64,000 bases of DNA, from positions 36,684 to 100,683 of the forward strand of contig NZ_JACRSZ010000014.1 in NCBI RefSeq assembly GCF_014385005.1, in the 5' to 3' direction. Shown here piece after piece: positions 33,386-43,552 of the stretch (its first letter is position 1; the number at the start of each line of letters is the position of its first letter). A model generated the notes under the pieces. That model was not told the DNA's origin. It ran no database searches and was given only the letters and a program-made list of their open reading frames with translations. The DNA is from Jingyaoa shaoxingensis (GTDB taxonomy: Bacteria > Bacillota > Clostridia > Lachnospirales > Lachnospiraceae). A program made the position numbers and the translations under genes.

Positions 33386-35221
33386 ATGAATCGAGAAAAA
33401 ATCCGTAATATTGCGATTATCGCACACGTTGACCACGGTAAGACGACTCTCGTTGATGAATTATTGAAGCAAAGCGGTGTATTCCGTGCCAATCAGGAAG
33501 TAGCAGAACGTGTCATGGACTCCAATGATATCGAACGTGAACGCGGAATCACTATTTTATCTAAAAACACAGCTGTTTATTATAAAGATTATAAGATCAA
33601 TATCGTAGACACCCCTGGACATGCTGACTTCGGCGGAGAAGTAGAACGTGTCCTGAAGATGGTAGACGGTGTTATCCTTGTAGTAGATGCCTTTGAAGGC
33701 TCCATGCCTCAGACAAAGTTCGTTTTAAGAAAAGCTCTGGATCTGGATCTTCCGGTTATTGTATGTATCAATAAGATTGACCGTCCGGAAGCACGCCCTT
33801 CTGAAGTAATTGATGAGATTCTGGAACTGTTTATTGATCTGGACGCTTCTGATGAACAGCTTGACTGCCCATTTATCTATGCATCTGCCAAGGCAGGATA
33901 TGCGGTTATGGAATTGACAGATGAGCACAAGGATATGACTCCTCTGTTTGAGACCATTATCAATTATATCCCGGCTCCACAGGGCGATGAGGAAGCTCCG
34001 CTTCAGGTTCTGATCAGTACTATTGATTATAATGAATACGTTGGACGAATCGGTGTCGGTAAGGTAGATAATGGTTCTATCCGTGTGAATCAGGATGTAG
34101 TGCTGGTGAACCACCACGATCCGGACAAACGCCAGAAGGTAAAAATCAGTAAATTATATGAATTTGACGGACTGAATAAAGTAGAAGTCAACGAAGCCGG
34201 AACCGGTTCTATCGTAGCCATCTCCGGTATCGCAGATCTGCACATCGGTGATACTCTGTGCGCACCGGAAAAGGTAGAGGCTATTCCATTCCAGAAGATC
34301 TCTGAGCCGACGATCTCTATGCAGTTCCGTGTGAATGACAGCCCACTGGCAGGACGTGAAGGTAAGTTCGTTACCTCCCGTCATCTGCGTGACCGTCTGT
34401 TCCGTGAGCTGAACACAGACGTCAGCCTGCGTGTGGAAGAGACAGACGATATGGACTGCTTCAAGGTATCCGGACGTGGAGAACTTCACCTGTCTGTCCT
34501 GATTGAGAACATGCGCCGTGAAGGCTATGAATTCGCAGTCAGCAAAGCAGAAGTTATCTACAAAGAAGACGAACGCGGCAAGAAGCTGGAGCCAATGGAG
34601 ATTGCTTATGTAGACGTTCCGGATGAATTCTCCGGCACGGTTATCAACAAACTGAGCATCCGTAAGGGTGAGCTTCAGGGAATGAGCCAGACCAGCGGTG
34701 GTTATACCAGACTGGAGTTCTCCATTCCATCCCGTGGTCTGATCGGTTATCGTGGAGATTTCCTGACGGACACCAAGGGAAATGGTATCCTGAATACCAC
34801 ATTTGACGGTTATGGACCATTCAAGGGCGAGATCCAATACCGTAAACAGGGATCTCTGATCTCCTTCGAAACTGGTGAATCTGTTACTTACGGTCTGTTC
34901 AATGCACAGGAACGTGGTACTCTGTTCATCGGACCTGGTGAAGCTGTTTATTCCGGAATGGTAATCGGTATGAATGGTAAGACAGACGATATCGAGCTGA
35001 ATGTCTGCAAGACCAAGCATCTGACCAATACCCGTGCTTCAGGATCTGACGATGCACTGAAGCTGACCGTACCGAAGATCCTTAGTCTGGAAGAAGCACT
35101 GGACTTTATCGATACCGATGAACTTCTGGAAGTTACTCCAAAGTCCTTACGTATCCGTAAGAAGATTCTGGATCCAACTATGAGAAAACGTGCTGCTTTT
35201 GCAAGAAAGAATGCACAGTAA
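33386..35221 (+). CDS. typA: Translational GTPase TypA/BipA
   Basis: Ribosome-binding GTPase of the EF-G family, needed for stress adaptation and 50S assembly. G1 [16 protein letters not shown]2 [11 protein letters not shown]3 [13 protein letters not shown]4 [10 protein letters not shown] and G5 YASAKAG are all present. Beta-barrel, two alpha/beta domains and the TypA-specific C-terminal domain (about 485-610) follow. 611 residues, normal length. The ATG at 33386 has GAAAGAAGG before it; the longer frame starting 7 codons upstream lacks a site. Confidence 0.96.
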   Translation: MNREKIRNIAIIAHVDHGKTTLVDELLKQSGVFRANQEVAERVMDSNDIERERGITILSKNTAVYYKDYKINIVDTPGHADFGGEVERVLKMVDGVILVVDAFEGSMPQTKFVLRKALDLDLPVIVCINKIDRPEARPSEVIDEILELFIDLDASDEQLDCPFIYASAKAGYAVMELTDEHKDMTPLFETIINYIPAPQGDEEAPLQVLISTIDYNEYVGRIGVGKVDNGSIRVNQDVVLVNHHDPDKRQKVKISKLYEFDGLNKVEVNEAGTGSIVAISGIADLHIGDTLCAPEKVEAIPFQKISEPTISMQFRVNDSPLAGREGKFVTSRHLRDRLFRELNTDVSLRVEETDDMDCFKVSGRGELHLSVLIENMRREGYEFAVSKAEVIYKEDERGKKLEPMEIAYVDVPDEFSGTVINKLSIRKGELQGMSQTSGGYTRLEFSIPSRGLIGYRGDFLTDTKGNGILNTTFDGYGPFKGEIQYRKQGSLISFETGESVTYGLFNAQERGTLFIGPGEAVYSGMVIGMNGKTDDIELNVCKTKHLTNTRASGSDDALKLTVPKILSLEEALDFIDTDELLEVTPKSLRIRKKILDPTMRKRAAFARKNAQ

Positions 35222-35261
35222 GCAGCGGCTTTTGACCTCAACATTTTAATAGATCTATATA

Positions 35262-35314
35262 AAAAAGGATTTCACCGGAAGGTATATTTTTCACTTCACC
35301 GGGAAATCCTTTTT
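35262..35314. terminator. Bidirectional terminator typA / yesL
   Basis: AAAAAGGATTTCACCGG pairs with CCGGGAAATCCTTTTT across a 20-base loop, with A/T runs on both sides, between converging genes. Confidence 0.8.
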
Positions 35315-35315
35315 C

Positions 35316-35945
35316 TTATTCTTTCACCATTTTCTTTTCCATATCATTTAGAATCTTTTCCATTTTTATTGAAATAATAAAACATATGATTCCAGGCAAA
35401 GCAAAGGCTATCCCTAAAGCCTGCGGTATCATAACAATTAGCAATATTGTCCCATAAATTAAAATACAAAATAATATCGTATTCAGAAAATACTTGATCG
35501 ACAAATAGTAAGACAAAATAAAATATTCTTTTATCGAAAATGTAAATCTTGAAATTAATGGAAATATGTATGGAAAAATAATAAATAACGGAATGAATAA
35601 TGCTCCTATAATAAATCTATATAATTGTAACGATCCAGTCTGTTTACTCAATACTGTACTGAAATATGTTCCTCCTCCTATAATGACCGCATAACCTATC
35701 ATAATTGCCACGGCTAAAAACGAATCTTTAAAATTGTTCCGAAAAGATCTAAAATATGTTTTTATGATATCACCGTTTTCCTGTACAACCGATTTTTGAA
35801 TTGTATCATATAACGAGGTCAATGCCGGACCTGCCGGTATCAGAAAAAGACACAAAATAAATGTCAGCACACCAATTAAAATAACCAATACCGTCTTATA
35901 AATGAACTGAAATATCGGCAATTCCTGATTGAAATATTGATTCAT
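35316..35945 (-). CDS. YesL-like DUF624 membrane protein
   Basis: A 209-residue membrane protein of the DUF624/YesL family with about five hydrophobic segments (VLVILIGVLTFILCLFLIPA first). The family marks are GPALTSLYDTI early and the FRNNFKDSF segment. YesL proteins accompany YesM/YesN two-component systems and ABC sugar importers, as here. Their function is not established. Last gene of the sugar cluster. Confidence 0.85.
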   Translation of the reverse strand: MNQYFNQELPIFQFIYKTVLVILIGVLTFILCLFLIPAGPALTSLYDTIQKSVVQENGDIIKTYFRSFRNNFKDSFLAVAIMIGYAVIIGGGTYFSTVLSKQTGSLQLYRFIIGALFIPLFIIFPYIFPLISRFTFSIKEYFILSYYLSIKYFLNTILFCILIYGTILLIVMIPQALGIAFALPGIICFIISIKMEKILNDMEKKMVKE

Positions 35946-35981
35946 TTCTTTTTCCTCACTTTCTTCCGTATGCTATTTCGA

Positions 35982-36539
35982 TTATTTCATCAAATTTTGT
36001 ATATATTTTTCATCTTTTTTATAATCCATCTCATTTAATTTATCAAACGTATCCCTGGAACGAATACATATCCAGTAATCATTTAATACTGCTTTATCAA
36101 ACTCCATTCCCTTATCTTTTTCTGCGATTTCCGACATAGCAATCACATTTTCAAAGAATTTATCATTATAATGCTCCAGCAATTTCAATATTTTCGTATC
36201 AAGAATATACACATTTCTTTCTAACACTTTTATCTCAGTCATCATTTTTAATAACTGTATTCCATCTTCATAACTGTTTGCAACTTCTCCTGTTTTCATA
36301 TCAGTCTGAACGCTTAAACGATCTAAGGCCACCTCTACTTTTCCATCTCCATCCTGATCAATTCCAAACTTCTGAAAAAACTCTTCCAGCTTTCTGTATG
36401 TTTCATCATAAAATTTATCAGATGTTGCTATCACAAAAGTATAATCTGCATTATTTTTTGTCCGAGCATCCTGAATAACCAGTGCACAAAGAATGACGCA
36501 TCCGATTAACAGTATTATCCACTTCTTTTTATTCTTCAT
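35982..36539 (-). CDS. Membrane-anchored extracytoplasmic protein with a DxDxDG motif
   Basis: A 185-residue protein with an N-terminal signal anchor (about 5-23) and a soluble outer domain. DQDGDGKVEV (about 60-70) matches a calcium-binding DxDxDG loop. The rest is helical, and the fold resembles part of a solute-binding protein (YTFVIATSDKFYDETY). No family recognised. The ATG lies inside the end of the response-regulator gene (11-base overlap), tying its expression to the two-component system. A sensory accessory role is inferred. Confidence 0.75.
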   Translation of the reverse strand: MKNKKKWIILLIGCVILCALVIQDARTKNNADYTFVIATSDKFYDETYRKLEEFFQKFGIDQDGDGKVEVALDRLSVQTDMKTGEVANSYEDGIQLLKMMTEIKVLERNVYILDTKILKLLEHYNDKFFENVIAMSEIAEKDKGMEFDKAVLNDYWICIRSRDTFDKLNEMDYKKDEKYIQNLMK

Positions 36540-37275
36540 TCTGATTCCTGCTCTTTGTTATCGTTTTTGGTTCTACCCCATAAAATTGTTTAAATTTTTT
36601 GCTGAAATACTGGGAGGAATTTAATCCTACCATATATGCTACCTCATAAACTTTTAAGTCTTCCCGTTCCTTTAAAAGTTCCATTGCTCTCTTCATTCTT
36701 ATCTCGTCCAGTAATTTACTAAAACTTGTCTGCTTATTTTTTAGTAACGTCTGTACATAACTGGTGCTAATAAACAATGCTTCGGCAGTTCCTTTCAAAC
36801 TCAATTCTGGATCTTGATAATTTTGTCTGATAAAAGAAATCACACGGTCTGTAATATTCTCGCTCTTTTTCTCATCAAAATCTGTTTCTTTTTTTTCCGG
36901 TTTTTCCCATTTTTTAATAATTTTCTCAACAACAGATTTCACGTCATCGTTGTTAAATGGTTTAGTCAAATAATCTACCACCTGATATTTTATTGCCTGT
37001 CTGGCATATTCAAATTCTTTATATGCTGTCAACATAATCACTTTCGTATCCGGGTGTTCCTGATTTATAATGCCTGCCAGCTCTATTCCATTTATAAATG
37101 GCATATTTATATCCAGTATTACAATATCTGGCAATTTTTCCCTAAACATCTTCAAAGCTTCTTCGCCATCTAAAGCCACGCCTATCACTTCTGCATTTAT
37201 ACTTTTCCAGTCAATCATTTTCTTTAAACATGTTCCAATTATTTCTTCATCATCAGCAATTAATATTTTGTACAT
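36529..37275 (-). CDS. YesN-like response regulator (REC plus AraC HTH)
   Basis: 248-residue transcription factor. The receiver (about 1-120) has IADDEEI, Asp in IVILDINMPF, T in MLTAY and K in LTKPF. The AraC-type double helix-turn-helix (about 145-245) has LKGTAEALFISTSYVQTLLK and VAYMVGLNSSQYFSKKFKQ. It pairs with the sensor encoded upstream (8-base gap) and should activate the sugar operon. AGGTGA precedes the ATG. Confidence 0.92.
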   Translation of the reverse strand: MYKILIADDEEIIGTCLKKMIDWKSINAEVIGVALDGEEALKMFREKLPDIVILDINMPFINGIELAGIINQEHPDTKVIMLTAYKEFEYARQAIKYQVVDYLTKPFNNDDVKSVVEKIIKKWEKPEKKETDFDEKKSENITDRVISFIRQNYQDPELSLKGTAEALFISTSYVQTLLKNKQTSFSKLLDEIRMKRAMELLKEREDLKVYEVAYMVGLNSSQYFSKKFKQFYGVEPKTITKSRNQNEE

Positions 37276-37283
37276 TTCATCAC

Positions 37284-39050
37284 CTAAACCGTATAATAAT
37301 TAGAATCAGGAATTATAAGTATCACTCTTGTGTATTCTCCTTCGACACTGTCTATTTGAATGCCATACTCATCTCCAAAACGCAGCTGAATTCTTTTATT
37401 TACATTCACCAGGCCAATATGACTATTCTTCTCTTTTTCACTTATCTCTGATAATGCATTTTGTAAACTCTTAAGGTACTCTTCTTTAATTCCCGTTCCA
37501 TTATCCACAATTTCTATCTGAACCTTTCGATTCTTTCTATATACATTGATCTCTATATATCCCAAGCCATGTTTTTGCTGGATTCCGTGTATAATCGCAT
37601 TTTCCACCACTGGCTGAAGAGACAATTTTAAAGCTATATTATTCATCAGTTCGTCTGAGACATTAATCTTATAATCCATCTTTTTTCTGTATCTTAATTT
37701 CATAATTTTCAGATAACTCTGAACATGGTAAATTTCGTCTCCCATACGAGTTACATCATCCCCATCAATTAATGCCCCTTTATAAAAATCACCAATTGCA
37801 CCAGCCATCTCTTCTGCTTTTTCATCTTGCATAATAATAAGACATTTTAAAGTCTCTAAAGTATTATATAGAAAATGTGGATTGATTTGCATTTGAAGCA
37901 TTTGTAAATACATCGCATTTCTAAGATGCTGCTCTTTTTCAATTCTTTCACAATCATCCTGCACTTTCTCAATTAATTTGTTATAACACGATACCAGCGA
38001 AGATACTTCATCATTTGACTTTGGAGTAAAAGAAACAGGCATCAGTTTTCCAGTCTCAACAGTCTGAATGATATCTTTCGTAACACGATTAATTGGATTG
38101 GTCACTTCTTTTACAATAACCAAGTTTATACAGAACATTCCTATTCCAAAAACAAAAATCAGTATAAGTACACTGGATATACTTTCAAAACTATTCTTAT
38201 TTATTTGTCTTTTGGGATAAATCAAAGATAGTTTCCAATCTGTTGTTTCTATTTTTTCTGTAAATATGTAGTAATCCGATGTATTTACAAAATTATCTCT
38301 ATCTATACTTTCCAATAATTGATAAAGATCCTCCTGTGTAAATCTGGATGTATCCTGTACACTGGATATCATATTATTCTGATTTAACTGCAGAACCAAA
38401 TATTCATTTTCCTGTGCATTTTCTATAAAATTTTCTAACTCTTCAGCATATATATTTACTACAAAAAGTGCCTCTGTTTTATAATTAATCTTTATTTCCA
38501 GTATCTCACTTACTATTTTTTTGTTTGAATCTGTATCTAAATAGAAATTTTCTCCAAGTTCTGTACTCCAGGTAATTATCTTATTCGGATCTGCCATTTC
38601 TAACGTTTTTGCATACAGATCCTCTTGTAAAAAATTTCCTGCAACGTTTGTTGACTGATAGTATTCCTCTCCGTCTTTCGTAAATAGCATCATTGAATGA
38701 ATGTATCGATAACTACGCATTGCCTTTATTAACATTGGATAATACTGCGCAAAATATATAGAAAAAGCTCTATGATTGTTTAATATGTCTTTTGACACCC
38801 CTATTTTTTTCTGTATATCTGAATATATATCCAAGGTATCTTCTGCAATCTGATTTAAAATCAGACTGATATTACGATCTATCTGAACGAGTCTCTCTCC
38901 ATTACCAGAAATTGTTTCTTTTTGCATATTTCGATAAACCGTTGCCTGCATAAAAAGAACCATTGAGAAAAGAATTACAACCATATTACCTAAAACGACT
39001 GTCATGATTTTTTTCTGAAGCGATAGTCCTTTTGTCCACTGTCTCAACAT
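37284..39050 (-). CDS. YesM-like sensor histidine kinase
   Basis: 588-residue membrane kinase. TM1 (about 14-34), an extracellular sensor domain (about 35-290), TM2 (about 293-313) and a HAMP domain (NPINRVTKDIIQ) lead into the LytS-type His_kinase domain with phospho-acceptor His in QINPHFLYNTLETL. The ATPase has NAIIHGIQQKHG, DNGTGI and GLVNVNKRIQLRFG. It senses a signal, probably the sugar delivered by the cluster, and phosphorylates the adjacent regulator. GAAGGAG precedes the ATG. Confidence 0.92.
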   Translation of the reverse strand: MLRQWTKGLSLQKKIMTVVLGNMVVILFSMVLFMQATVYRNMQKETISGNGERLVQIDRNISLILNQIAEDTLDIYSDIQKKIGVSKDILNNHRAFSIYFAQYYPMLIKAMRSYRYIHSMMLFTKDGEEYYQSTNVAGNFLQEDLYAKTLEMADPNKIITWSTELGENFYLDTDSNKKIVSEILEIKINYKTEALFVVNIYAEELENFIENAQENEYLVLQLNQNNMISSVQDTSRFTQEDLYQLLESIDRDNFVNTSDYYIFTEKIETTDWKLSLIYPKRQINKNSFESISSVLILIFVFGIGMFCINLVIVKEVTNPINRVTKDIIQTVETGKLMPVSFTPKSNDEVSSLVSCYNKLIEKVQDDCERIEKEQHLRNAMYLQMLQMQINPHFLYNTLETLKCLIIMQDEKAEEMAGAIGDFYKGALIDGDDVTRMGDEIYHVQSYLKIMKLRYRKKMDYKINVSDELMNNIALKLSLQPVVENAIIHGIQQKHGLGYIEINVYRKNRKVQIEIVDNGTGIKEEYLKSLQNALSEISEKEKNSHIGLVNVNKRIQLRFGDEYGIQIDSVEGEYTRVILIIPDSNYYTV

Positions 39051-39098
39051 ATATTTCTCCTTCTATTTCTCAACGGTTCTTTTTTATTCTATACCTTT

Positions 39099-40115
39099 TT
39101 ATTCATTCATTACTATCATTGTTTTTATACTGCTCTCTTGATGGGAAAGTGTATATTCAAATGCACTTTGAATATCATCAAACTCGAATTTTTTTGTTAT
39201 CATTTTATCTGTGATAACTCCAGCATTCAACCATTCCACGACCGTTGGAAACTGATTACAGTTCATTCTTGATCCAACCAGAGTCAATTCCTTTTTTGTA
39301 ATATGTACAATTGGTATATCTGCTGGTCTTGCATCAAATCCAATGACAGCTATTCTCGTCAATGGTGGTGCAAGTTCAACTGCCATTTTAATTAATGCAG
39401 AGTTTCCAACCGCATCAATGATAATATCAACGCCTTCCGGTGCAAAACTGTTCAATGCATCTTCCAGGCTTTCTGTTTTAGTATTTACTATTGCATCTGC
39501 ACCAAATTGTTTTGCATATTCCAATTTTGAATCAAACACATCACTTACCAGAACTTCTGCCCCAAGTCCTTTTGCTGCCTGAACAATTCCAAGTCCAATT
39601 GTGCCCGCCCCGATGACAAGAACTTTCTCTCCGCTCTTTGCGTTTGTTCGGGAAAGAATATTGGAAGCAATCGAGAACGGTTCACCTAGCGCTGCTATTT
39701 CAAAAGGAACGTTTTCATTATATGCAAAAACTTTTGAAGAATCTACCGCAATATATTCCTGGAACCCTCCGTCGCATTGTACTCCAAAGCATTTCACATC
39801 TGCACATACATTTCCATGACCTCTTAAACAAATTTTACAAGTTCCACAAGAAATAACCGGATCAAGGATAACATGATCTCCTACTTTTACATTTATGACA
39901 TTTGAGCCGATTTCTTCTACTACCCCTGATAACTCATGACCCATGATTCTTGGCAAGGCAACATCATTGCGCCCTTCCTTAAATACATGAAGATCCGTCC
40001 CACAAAGTCCTACTGCCTTTACTTTTATTAACACTTCTTGGTCCGTACAGATCTTTGGTTTCTCTACCTGCTCAACTACAATCTTTCCAACTTCAACCAA
40101 CTTTGCTGCTTTCAT
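39099..40115 (-). CDS. Zinc-dependent polyol/sugar-acid dehydrogenase (MDR family)
   Basis: NAD(P)-dependent medium-chain dehydrogenase of 338 residues. The catalytic zinc ligands are Cys in VGLCGTDLHVF and His-Glu in GHELSG. The structural zinc set is CGTCKICLRGHGNVC. The Rossmann motif is VIGAGTIGLG. The closest well-studied relatives are L-threonine, L-idonate and L-gulonate 5-dehydrogenases. The neighbours point to oxidation of a sugar acid. AGGAG precedes the ATG. Follows the enolase-family gene by about 60 bases. Confidence 0.9.
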   Translation of the reverse strand: MKAAKLVEVGKIVVEQVEKPKICTDQEVLIKVKAVGLCGTDLHVFKEGRNDVALPRIMGHELSGVVEEIGSNVINVKVGDHVILDPVISCGTCKICLRGHGNVCADVKCFGVQCDGGFQEYIAVDSSKVFAYNENVPFEIAALGEPFSIASNILSRTNAKSGEKVLVIGAGTIGLGIVQAAKGLGAEVLVSDVFDSKLEYAKQFGADAIVNTKTESLEDALNSFAPEGVDIIIDAVGNSALIKMAVELAPPLTRIAVIGFDARPADIPIVHITKKELTLVGSRMNCNQFPTVVEWLNAGVITDKMITKKFEFDDIQSAFEYTLSHQESSIKTMIVMNE

Positions 40116-40176
40116 CTTTTTCTCCTGTTCTTAGAAAAACAGGGTGCGTAAAACGTCCCCTGTTTTCCAGTTCTAA

Positions 40177-41331
40177 CTAGTTCATAAATTCAATATGCTT
40201 GATTACGCCCATTTTTCTCATTAATTCCAGATCTGGCTCCAAGCCTGCTCCCGGAAGTTCATCCAAAATAAACTTTCCATCTTTTTCTTCTGGAACACGT
40301 TTCATATATTTAGCCAAAGGTGCAATAATTGGTGCAAGATATTCCACCATATCTGTTTCTTTTCCAGATGCAATATACGAAGCCGTTAATTGAGATATTC
40401 CACCAGAAGTAAATTCAATATCATTATCATATGCCAGTTGTCTTCCTCTCCACCAATCCTTTACTGCACACAAATTCGTTGGAATCGGCTGAAGCTGACC
40501 TACACCACAATGTACATATTCTTCCAGCATGTAATAATTCTTAACAGATTCTCCCATTCCTATTGGTACCGGACACATCTGTGTTATTTTTGCAAGTTCT
40601 CTGAAATCATGCGAATGAACCGGTTCTTCATACCATGCAATATTGAATTTTGCTATTTTGTCATAAAATGCCATGGCCTCATTGGCTTTCCATATCTGGT
40701 TTACATCTACAGCCAGCCTCTTATCTTCTCCTATTTCAGATCGGATTACACGGATTTTTTCAATATCTGCATCAATCGTTGTTCCAAAATTTGTACCAAC
40801 TTTAATTTTGAAACAGTCATATCCTTTATCCAGGAAATTGTCAACTTCTACAATGCATTCGTCCAATGTTAAATTTGTGCCACAGCCGCTCGCATACACC
40901 TTTGCCCAGTTTCTTGTAGCTCCCAAAAACTTATGTAATGGAAGTTCTGCCCTTTTCGCCATTAAATCATGCAAAGCAAGATCTAACCGTCCAAGTTCAT
41001 TCGCTACGCCACTGGAAAATCCGTCATTTCGGATCGCCCAATAACATTTCTCATACCATTCTTCATATGATTTCTTTTCTCCTGTCATAATCAATGGTAG
41101 AATTCTTTTTTCCATAATCGGACCACATGGTGCCTGTCCCACAATTCCAAATTCATCTTTCAAAAACAGCCAGCAGTCAACCGGAACAACATCAAATGGT
41201 CCACCTGACGCATCATAAAAGGATTTTGGAGCTTTCATTGGATTAAAATAATATATCACAGCCTCTTTGAATGCAAATGGAATCTTGCACTGTTCTCTAT
41301 ATACTTCTGGAAATGTCTTTTCTACTTTCAT
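40177..41331 (-). CDS. Enolase-superfamily enzyme (mandelate racemase/dehydratase type)
   Basis: A 384-residue enolase-superfamily protein, expected to abstract the proton next to a carboxylate, usually dehydrating a sugar acid. Capping domain about 1-135 (SGVANELGRLDLALHDLMAK). Barrel: KIKV (KxK on strand 2), VDVNQ, WYEEPV and MGESV supply the acid/base Lys and three metal ligands. Strand 6/7 differs from well-known dehydratases: GQLQPIP and FTSGGIS replace the usual D..Q.D / H patterns. Subgroup and substrate therefore stay open. Confidence 0.85.
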   Translation of the reverse strand: MKVEKTFPEVYREQCKIPFAFKEAVIYYFNPMKAPKSFYDASGGPFDVVPVDCWLFLKDEFGIVGQAPCGPIMEKRILPLIMTGEKKSYEEWYEKCYWAIRNDGFSSGVANELGRLDLALHDLMAKRAELPLHKFLGATRNWAKVYASGCGTNLTLDECIVEVDNFLDKGYDCFKIKVGTNFGTTIDADIEKIRVIRSEIGEDKRLAVDVNQIWKANEAMAFYDKIAKFNIAWYEEPVHSHDFRELAKITQMCPVPIGMGESVKNYYMLEEYVHCGVGQLQPIPTNLCAVKDWWRGRQLAYDNDIEFTSGGISQLTASYIASGKETDMVEYLAPIIAPLAKYMKRVPEEKDGKFILDELPGAGLEPDLELMRKMGVIKHIEFMN

Positions 41332-41370
41332 ATTCTGCTCTTTCTGGCAAATGATAGTGCCAACTGATTA

Positions 41371-42669
41371 CTATTTTTCAATGGATTCAAGATAACTTTT
41401 CTGCGCATTTGTCAGGAAATCTGCCCATTCTTTCAAAACTTCTTCGGATGTTCTTTCTTTCAAAAGCACAGCCTGCCATCCTGGTGCTACATAAGATGAA
41501 GTAAAGTCTGAAAATTCATTTAACCAGAACGGATAGGTTAACCATTTCACGTTTTCGTCGGTAGTCATTTCTGAATACACCAGATTGTATGGATCATTCT
41601 TAAACCAATCTGATTCGTAGACTAATTCGTTCATCGGCACTCTACCTTCTGTTGCACAGATAAACTCATCATTTTCTGCATTTGCTACAAACTCAACAAA
41701 TGCTGCTGCTGCATCCTGATGTTCTGTTGAATTCATAATTGCAAGACCTACTGCTGATAAAGCTTTTGTAACAACTGTGCCCTCATCATTTGCCAGCGGT
41801 TTTACATTTTTAAAATTTCCTTCTCCAAGGTTTGCCAAATGCTGTGCATATGAGGAAGAATTATGCATAATGAACATTGATGTTCCTGAACCGAATTCTG
41901 CAACCATCTCTGTAAATCCATTTGTTAACGAGTCTGATGAAGTCCAACCATTCCAATAAATTGATGCATACTTATCTAAAGCTTCAGCAAAAATTGGCTG
42001 TGATAATACACAAGTGCCATCCTCTTCAAACATATGATCTACATTTGCATATGTAAATATAAAATCAAAAATATTTTCTGTACATCCACTTCCACCTCGT
42101 AATGAGAAGAAGTATTTGTTATTATCAGGATCTGCATACTTTTCACAATCTTCCAGTAATTCTTCCTGTGTAGTTGGAATTTCTATTCCCTTTTCATCCA
42201 TTAATGCGGTGTCTGCCCAGCAAATATTTAACGTTGAGTAAATTGGAAGACAATATAATCCACCATCATTAGCAAAAGATCTTGTAACATCAAGCCCAGC
42301 CTGATTATAATGAGCAGCTTCTTCAAATCCTGAAACAATATCTGTCAGTTCTGTTACACATCCCATTCCAACCATCGTGGCAATATCTGTATCTCGCAAG
42401 TCTACAACATCCGGCGCCGTTCCAGTTGCAACTGCTGTTGTATATTTTGTCATAGAAGATTCTACAGGCAAACCTGTGTAATTTACCTTGTATTCTGGAT
42501 ATTTTTCTTCAAATTTTGCAATAATCTCCTGCCAGTACGCATTAGAGACATCATTTCCATCGTGATACCAGAAATCAATTGTTGTTACATCCTCTCCAAA
42601 TACTGGAACCGCCATACATGTTGCTGCCACGATTGCCGCAATTCCCATTCCATACATTTTTTTCTTCAT
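41371..42669 (-). CDS. ABC sugar importer solute-binding protein
   Basis: 432-residue extracellular binding protein (family 1, MalE/UgpB-like) that hands substrate to the two permeases encoded upstream. The signal peptide (about 1-25) ends near VFGED and looks like a type I cleavage site. A canonical lipobox is missing (the Cys at 18 follows AAT, not LAG-like). The body has INFWYHDGND-like start, VDLRDTDIATMVGMG and NSTEHQDAAAAFVEF. GAAGGAG precedes the ATG. No ATPase gene is in the cluster, so it must share an MsmK-type ATPase. Confidence 0.9.
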   Translation of the reverse strand: MKKKMYGMGIAAIVAATCMAVPVFGEDVTTIDFWYHDGNDVSNAYWQEIIAKFEEKYPEYKVNYTGLPVESSMTKYTTAVATGTAPDVVDLRDTDIATMVGMGCVTELTDIVSGFEEAAHYNQAGLDVTRSFANDGGLYCLPIYSTLNICWADTALMDEKGIEIPTTQEELLEDCEKYADPDNNKYFFSLRGGSGCTENIFDFIFTYANVDHMFEEDGTCVLSQPIFAEALDKYASIYWNGWTSSDSLTNGFTEMVAEFGSGTSMFIMHNSSSYAQHLANLGEGNFKNVKPLANDEGTVVTKALSAVGLAIMNSTEHQDAAAAFVEFVANAENDEFICATEGRVPMNELVYESDWFKNDPYNLVYSEMTTDENVKWLTYPFWLNEFSDFTSSYVAPGWQAVLLKERTSEEVLKEWADFLTNAQKSYLESIEK

Positions 42670-42720
42670 CTCTCATTCTCCTTCTTCTTTTATTTATTTT
42701 TTAGGGACTGTCTCCCATAT

Positions 42721-43527
42721 TTACTTTGGTTGTTTTCCGATATATGCCAAAATTCCGCCATCTACGTATAATACCTGTCCATTAACAAAGTCTGACGCAT
42801 CCGATGCAAGGAAAATGGCCGGACCCATAAGATCTTCTGGTGTTCCCCATCTGGCTGCCGGTGTTTTTGAGACAATAAATGAATCAAACGGATGACGTGA
42901 TCCATCTGGCTGACGTTCACGCAATGGTGCTGTCTGTGGAGTTGCTATATAGCCTGGTCCAATTGCATTACACTGAATATTTGCTTCTCCATATTCTGAA
43001 CAAATATTACGTGTTAACATTTTCAAGCCACCTTTGGCAGAAGCATAAGCCGATACTGTTTCTCTTCCCAGTTCACTCATCATGGAACAAATATTGATGA
43101 TTTTTCCATGTCCTTTCTGAAGCATTCCCGGAATAACCGCTTTAGAGACAATAAATGGCGCTGTCAAATCAATGTCTATCACTTCTTTAAAATCATCTAC
43201 CGACATTTCGCACATTGGAATACGTTTTATAATACCTGCATTATTTACAAGGATATCGATTGTTCCAAACTTCTGTTCAATTTCTTTTACCAATTTATGA
43301 ACTTCTTCTTCTTTCGTTACATCACACAGGTATCCATATGCTGTGATTCCATCTTTTTTGTAATCTTCCAGTGCTTTTTGTATATGTTCTTCTTTTCTTG
43401 CATTGAAAATTACTGTTGCTCCTGCCTGCGAATAAGCTTTTGCTATCGCATATCCAATTCCATAACAACCGCCTGTTACCCAGGCTACTTTTCCTTCTAA
43501 CGAAAAACTGTTCAAGATACTGCTCAT
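42721..43527 (-). CDS. SDR-family oxidoreductase (gluconate 5-dehydrogenase-like)
   Basis: A 268-residue short-chain dehydrogenase. The coenzyme motif TGGCYGIGYAIA has the TGxxxGxG form. VNNAGI, the catalytic Ser in CSMMSELG and YASAKGG with the Tyr-Lys pair follow. The end VNGQVLYVDGG is usual. Relatives reduce 5-keto-gluconate or oxidise mannonate. The mix with a Zn dehydrogenase and an enolase-family enzyme suggests interconversion of hexonates. GAGGAGG precedes the ATG. Confidence 0.9.
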   Translation of the reverse strand: MSSILNSFSLEGKVAWVTGGCYGIGYAIAKAYSQAGATVIFNARKEEHIQKALEDYKKDGITAYGYLCDVTKEEEVHKLVKEIEQKFGTIDILVNNAGIIKRIPMCEMSVDDFKEVIDIDLTAPFIVSKAVIPGMLQKGHGKIINICSMMSELGRETVSAYASAKGGLKMLTRNICSEYGEANIQCNAIGPGYIATPQTAPLRERQPDGSRHPFDSFIVSKTPAARWGTPEDLMGPAIFLASDASDFVNGQVLYVDGGILAYIGKQPK

Positions 43528-43552
43528 TTATATTTCCTCCTCATATATTTCT

